This document shows positions 62,566-64,000 of a DNA stretch of 64,000 bases, piece after piece. The stretch covers positions 11,736,001 through 11,800,000 of the forward strand of contig NW_027475130.1 of the NCBI RefSeq assembly GCF_051020985.1, in the 5' to 3' direction. The notes below the pieces were generated by a model, which saw nothing but the letters and a program-made list of their open reading frames with translations, was not told the origin of the DNA and made no database searches. The translations under genes and the position numbers were made by a program. Position 1 is the stretch's first letter. Every line of letters starts with the position of its first letter. Origin of the DNA: Nomia melanderi. Lineage: Eukaryota; Arthropoda; Insecta; Hymenoptera; Halictidae.

Positions 62566-64000
62566 CTCCCGCTGCACAGATTCATGCGCCAGGGCCTCCT
62601 ACAGACAATGCAGTTTGGTTTATTGCGCTATCTCTAATAGCACCCGAGATATCACCAGATATATAGTGGATTTTCGCCAGACCCTGAGTGTCCGTCCCCA
62701 TGAGACGGTGGTTTTCTCGGCCCCTGGTGGTCCGAGGTCGTTCCCGCTGCACAGATTCATGCGCCAGGACCTCCTACAGACTGTGTACTTTGATTTATTG
62801 TACTATCTGTAATAGCACCCGAGATATCACCAGATATATATTGGATTTTTCCCTAACCCTGAGTGTCCAGCCCCATGAGACTGTGGCTTTCTCGGCCCCT
62901 GGTTGTCCGAGGTCGTTCCCGCTGCACAGATTCATGCGCCAGGGCGTCCTGCAGTTAATTCACTTTGGTTTATTGCGCTATCTATAATAGCACCCGAAAT
63001 ATCACCAGATATATGCTGGATTTTCACATGACCTTGGGTGACGGATTCCGAATATCTGTAATTTTCTCGGCCCCTGGTGGTTCGAGGTCGTTCCTGCTGC
63101 ACAGACTCATTCGCCTGTGCCTCCTACAGACAATGCACTTTGATTTATCGCGCTATCTGTAATAGCACCCGAGATATCACCAGATATATATTGGATTTTT
63201 CCCCGACCCTGAGTCTCCGCCCCATGTGTCGGTGGTTTTCTCGGCCCCTGGTGGTCCGAGGTCGATCCCGCTGCACAGATTCATGCGCTAGGCCCTCCTA
63301 CAGATAAGGCACTTTGATTTATTGCGCTATCTGTAATAGCACCCGAGATATCGCCAGATATATATTTGATTTTTCCCCGACCCTGAGCGTCCGGCCCCAT
63401 GAGACGGTGGTTTTCTCGGCCCCTGGTGGTCCGAGGTCGTTCCCGCTGCACAGATGCATGCGCCAGGGCCTCCTGCAGATAATTCACTTTGATTTATCGC
63501 GCTATCTCTAATAGCACCCGAGATATCACCAGATACGTATTGGATTTTCCCCAGACCCAGAGTGCCCGGCCCCATGAGACGGTGGTTTTCTCGGCCCCTG
63601 GTGATCCGAGGTCGTTCCCGCTGAACAGATTCATTCGCAAGGGCCTCCTGCAGACAATGCTCTTTGATTTATTGCGCTATCTGCAATAGCACCCGAGATA
63701 TCAGCAGATATATTTTTGATTTTTCCCTGTCCCTGAGTGTCCGGCCCCATGAGACTGTGGTTTTCTCGGCCCCTGGTGGTCCGAGGTCGTTCCCGCTGCA
63801 CAGATTCATGCGCCAGGGCCTCCTACAGACAATGCACTTTGATTTATTGCGCTATCTGTAATAGCACCCGAGATATCACCAGATATATACTGGATTTTCC
63901 CCTGTCCCTGAGTGTCCGGCCCCATGAGACAGTCGTTTTCTCGGCCCATGGTGGTCCGAGGTCGTTCCCGCTGCACAGATTCATGTGCCAGGGCCTCCTA
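62559..64000 (+). repeat. Start of second 3849-bp (22-mer) period
   Basis: From 62559 to the window end the sequence repeats 58710-60151 at a constant 3849-bp offset (22 monomers less one base), including the class 8 monomer at 63163. So 58710-62558 forms one 22-mer unit made of part of the 14-mer plus the 2.6-kb block, and a second unit has begun. Confidence 0.92.
63862..64000 (+). repeat. Partial monomer at right edge
   Basis: The first 139 bases of a monomer, cut by the window end. It matches the monomer starting at 60013 ('atatatactgg', 'cccctgtccctgag', 'agacagtcg'), so the array and its 3849-bp period both continue to the right. Confidence 0.95.

Larger units (their letters stand above)
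1..64000 (+). repeat. 175-bp satellite DNA array, whole window
   Basis: The entire window is a head-to-tail array of one 175-bp monomer family. Using 'tagcacccgag' as the monomer start, successive starts fall at 26, 201, 376 and so on to 63862. That gives 365 complete monomers: 326 of 175 bp, 36 of 174 bp, two of 173 bp and one of 176 bp, which sums exactly to 26-63861. All monomers lie in the same orientation; the strand given is arbitrary. I saw no non-satellite insertion, inversion, gene or RNA gene. Length, scale and HOR organisation resemble centromeric satellites such as human alpha satellite (171 bp). That resemblance is inference, not a sequence match. I do not recognise the family. 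Confidence 0.99.
48291..64000 (+). repeat. Domain V: 14-mer and 22-mer HORs
   Basis: Only one deletion class occurs here: 'gagtctccgccccatgtg', 174 bp, starting at 50566, 56865, 59314 and 63163. None of the classes of domains II or IV is present. Tags include 'atatatactgg', 'gatatataatgg', 'ctgtgtactttg' and 'atatatagtgg'. Segment D monomers return at 50391, 56690, 59139 and 62988. Confidence 0.9.

Noticed and set aside
1..64000. A giant protein with a tandem ~58-residue repeat
   Set aside because: 175 is not a multiple of three, so the frame shifts at every monomer, and the junction 'taatag' places stops in each. No long continuous frame exists.
1..64000. CRISPR array
   Set aside because: The repeat is regular, but there are no unique spacers; the whole period is conserved and the length is far too great.
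1..64000. Ribosomal spacer repeat or subtelomeric repeat
   Set aside because: No rRNA-like sequence, promoter-like block or telomere motif was seen anywhere in the window.

Overview
The whole 64 kb window is one uninterrupted head-to-tail satellite DNA array. I found no gene, RNA gene, transposon, simple-repeat island or orientation switch in it. The monomer is 175 bp. Starting the monomer at the recurrent 'tagcacccgag', the window holds 25 bp of a first partial monomer, exactly 365 complete monomers (26-63861) and 139 bp of a last one. Walking the array monomer by monomer, 326 are 175 bp, 36 are 174 bp, two are 173 bp and one is 176 bp. A majority consensus is about 53% GC, split into a GC-rich part (positions 41-140, about 65%) and an AT-rich part (141-175 plus 1-40, about 36%). 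Tandem satellite on this scale with a near-nucleosomal monomer and higher-order repeats (HORs) points to a eukaryotic chromosome, most likely centromeric or pericentromeric heterochromatin. I do not recognise the family and cannot name the species.

Layout. Domain I (1-4575) holds the most varied monomers, all exactly 175 bp, with a 5-monomer HOR of 875 bp at 551-2300. Domain II (4576-12263) runs on an 8-monomer HOR of 1398 bp and has its own set of indel-marked monomers. Domain III (12264-16638) has only 175-bp monomers and three related units of 10, 8 and 6 monomers. Domain IV (16639-48290) is the largest. It contains a 4-mer pair, a 22-mer HOR (3847 bp), a 13-mer HOR (2273 bp), a 3.3-3.6 kb block repeated 6.8 kb apart, and a 33-mer HOR (5769 bp) whose second copy matches over about 4.29 kb. 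Domain V (48291-64000) has a 14-mer HOR (2449 bp) present twice in tandem, and a 22-monomer (3849 bp) period that runs off the right edge.

The array behaves as an evolving population of monomers. One-base deletions and linked substitutions act as inherited tags, each confined to one domain. HOR copies differ by a few bases per kilobase while neighbouring monomers differ much more, the usual sign of repeated unequal exchange or block duplication. About a dozen monomers carry a roughly 37-bp segment that differs at about half its positions without changing length, and eight more are hybrids carrying only the left end of that segment. The open reading frames are by-products of the repeat: 175 is one more than a multiple of three, so the same short frames recur shifted by one in every monomer.
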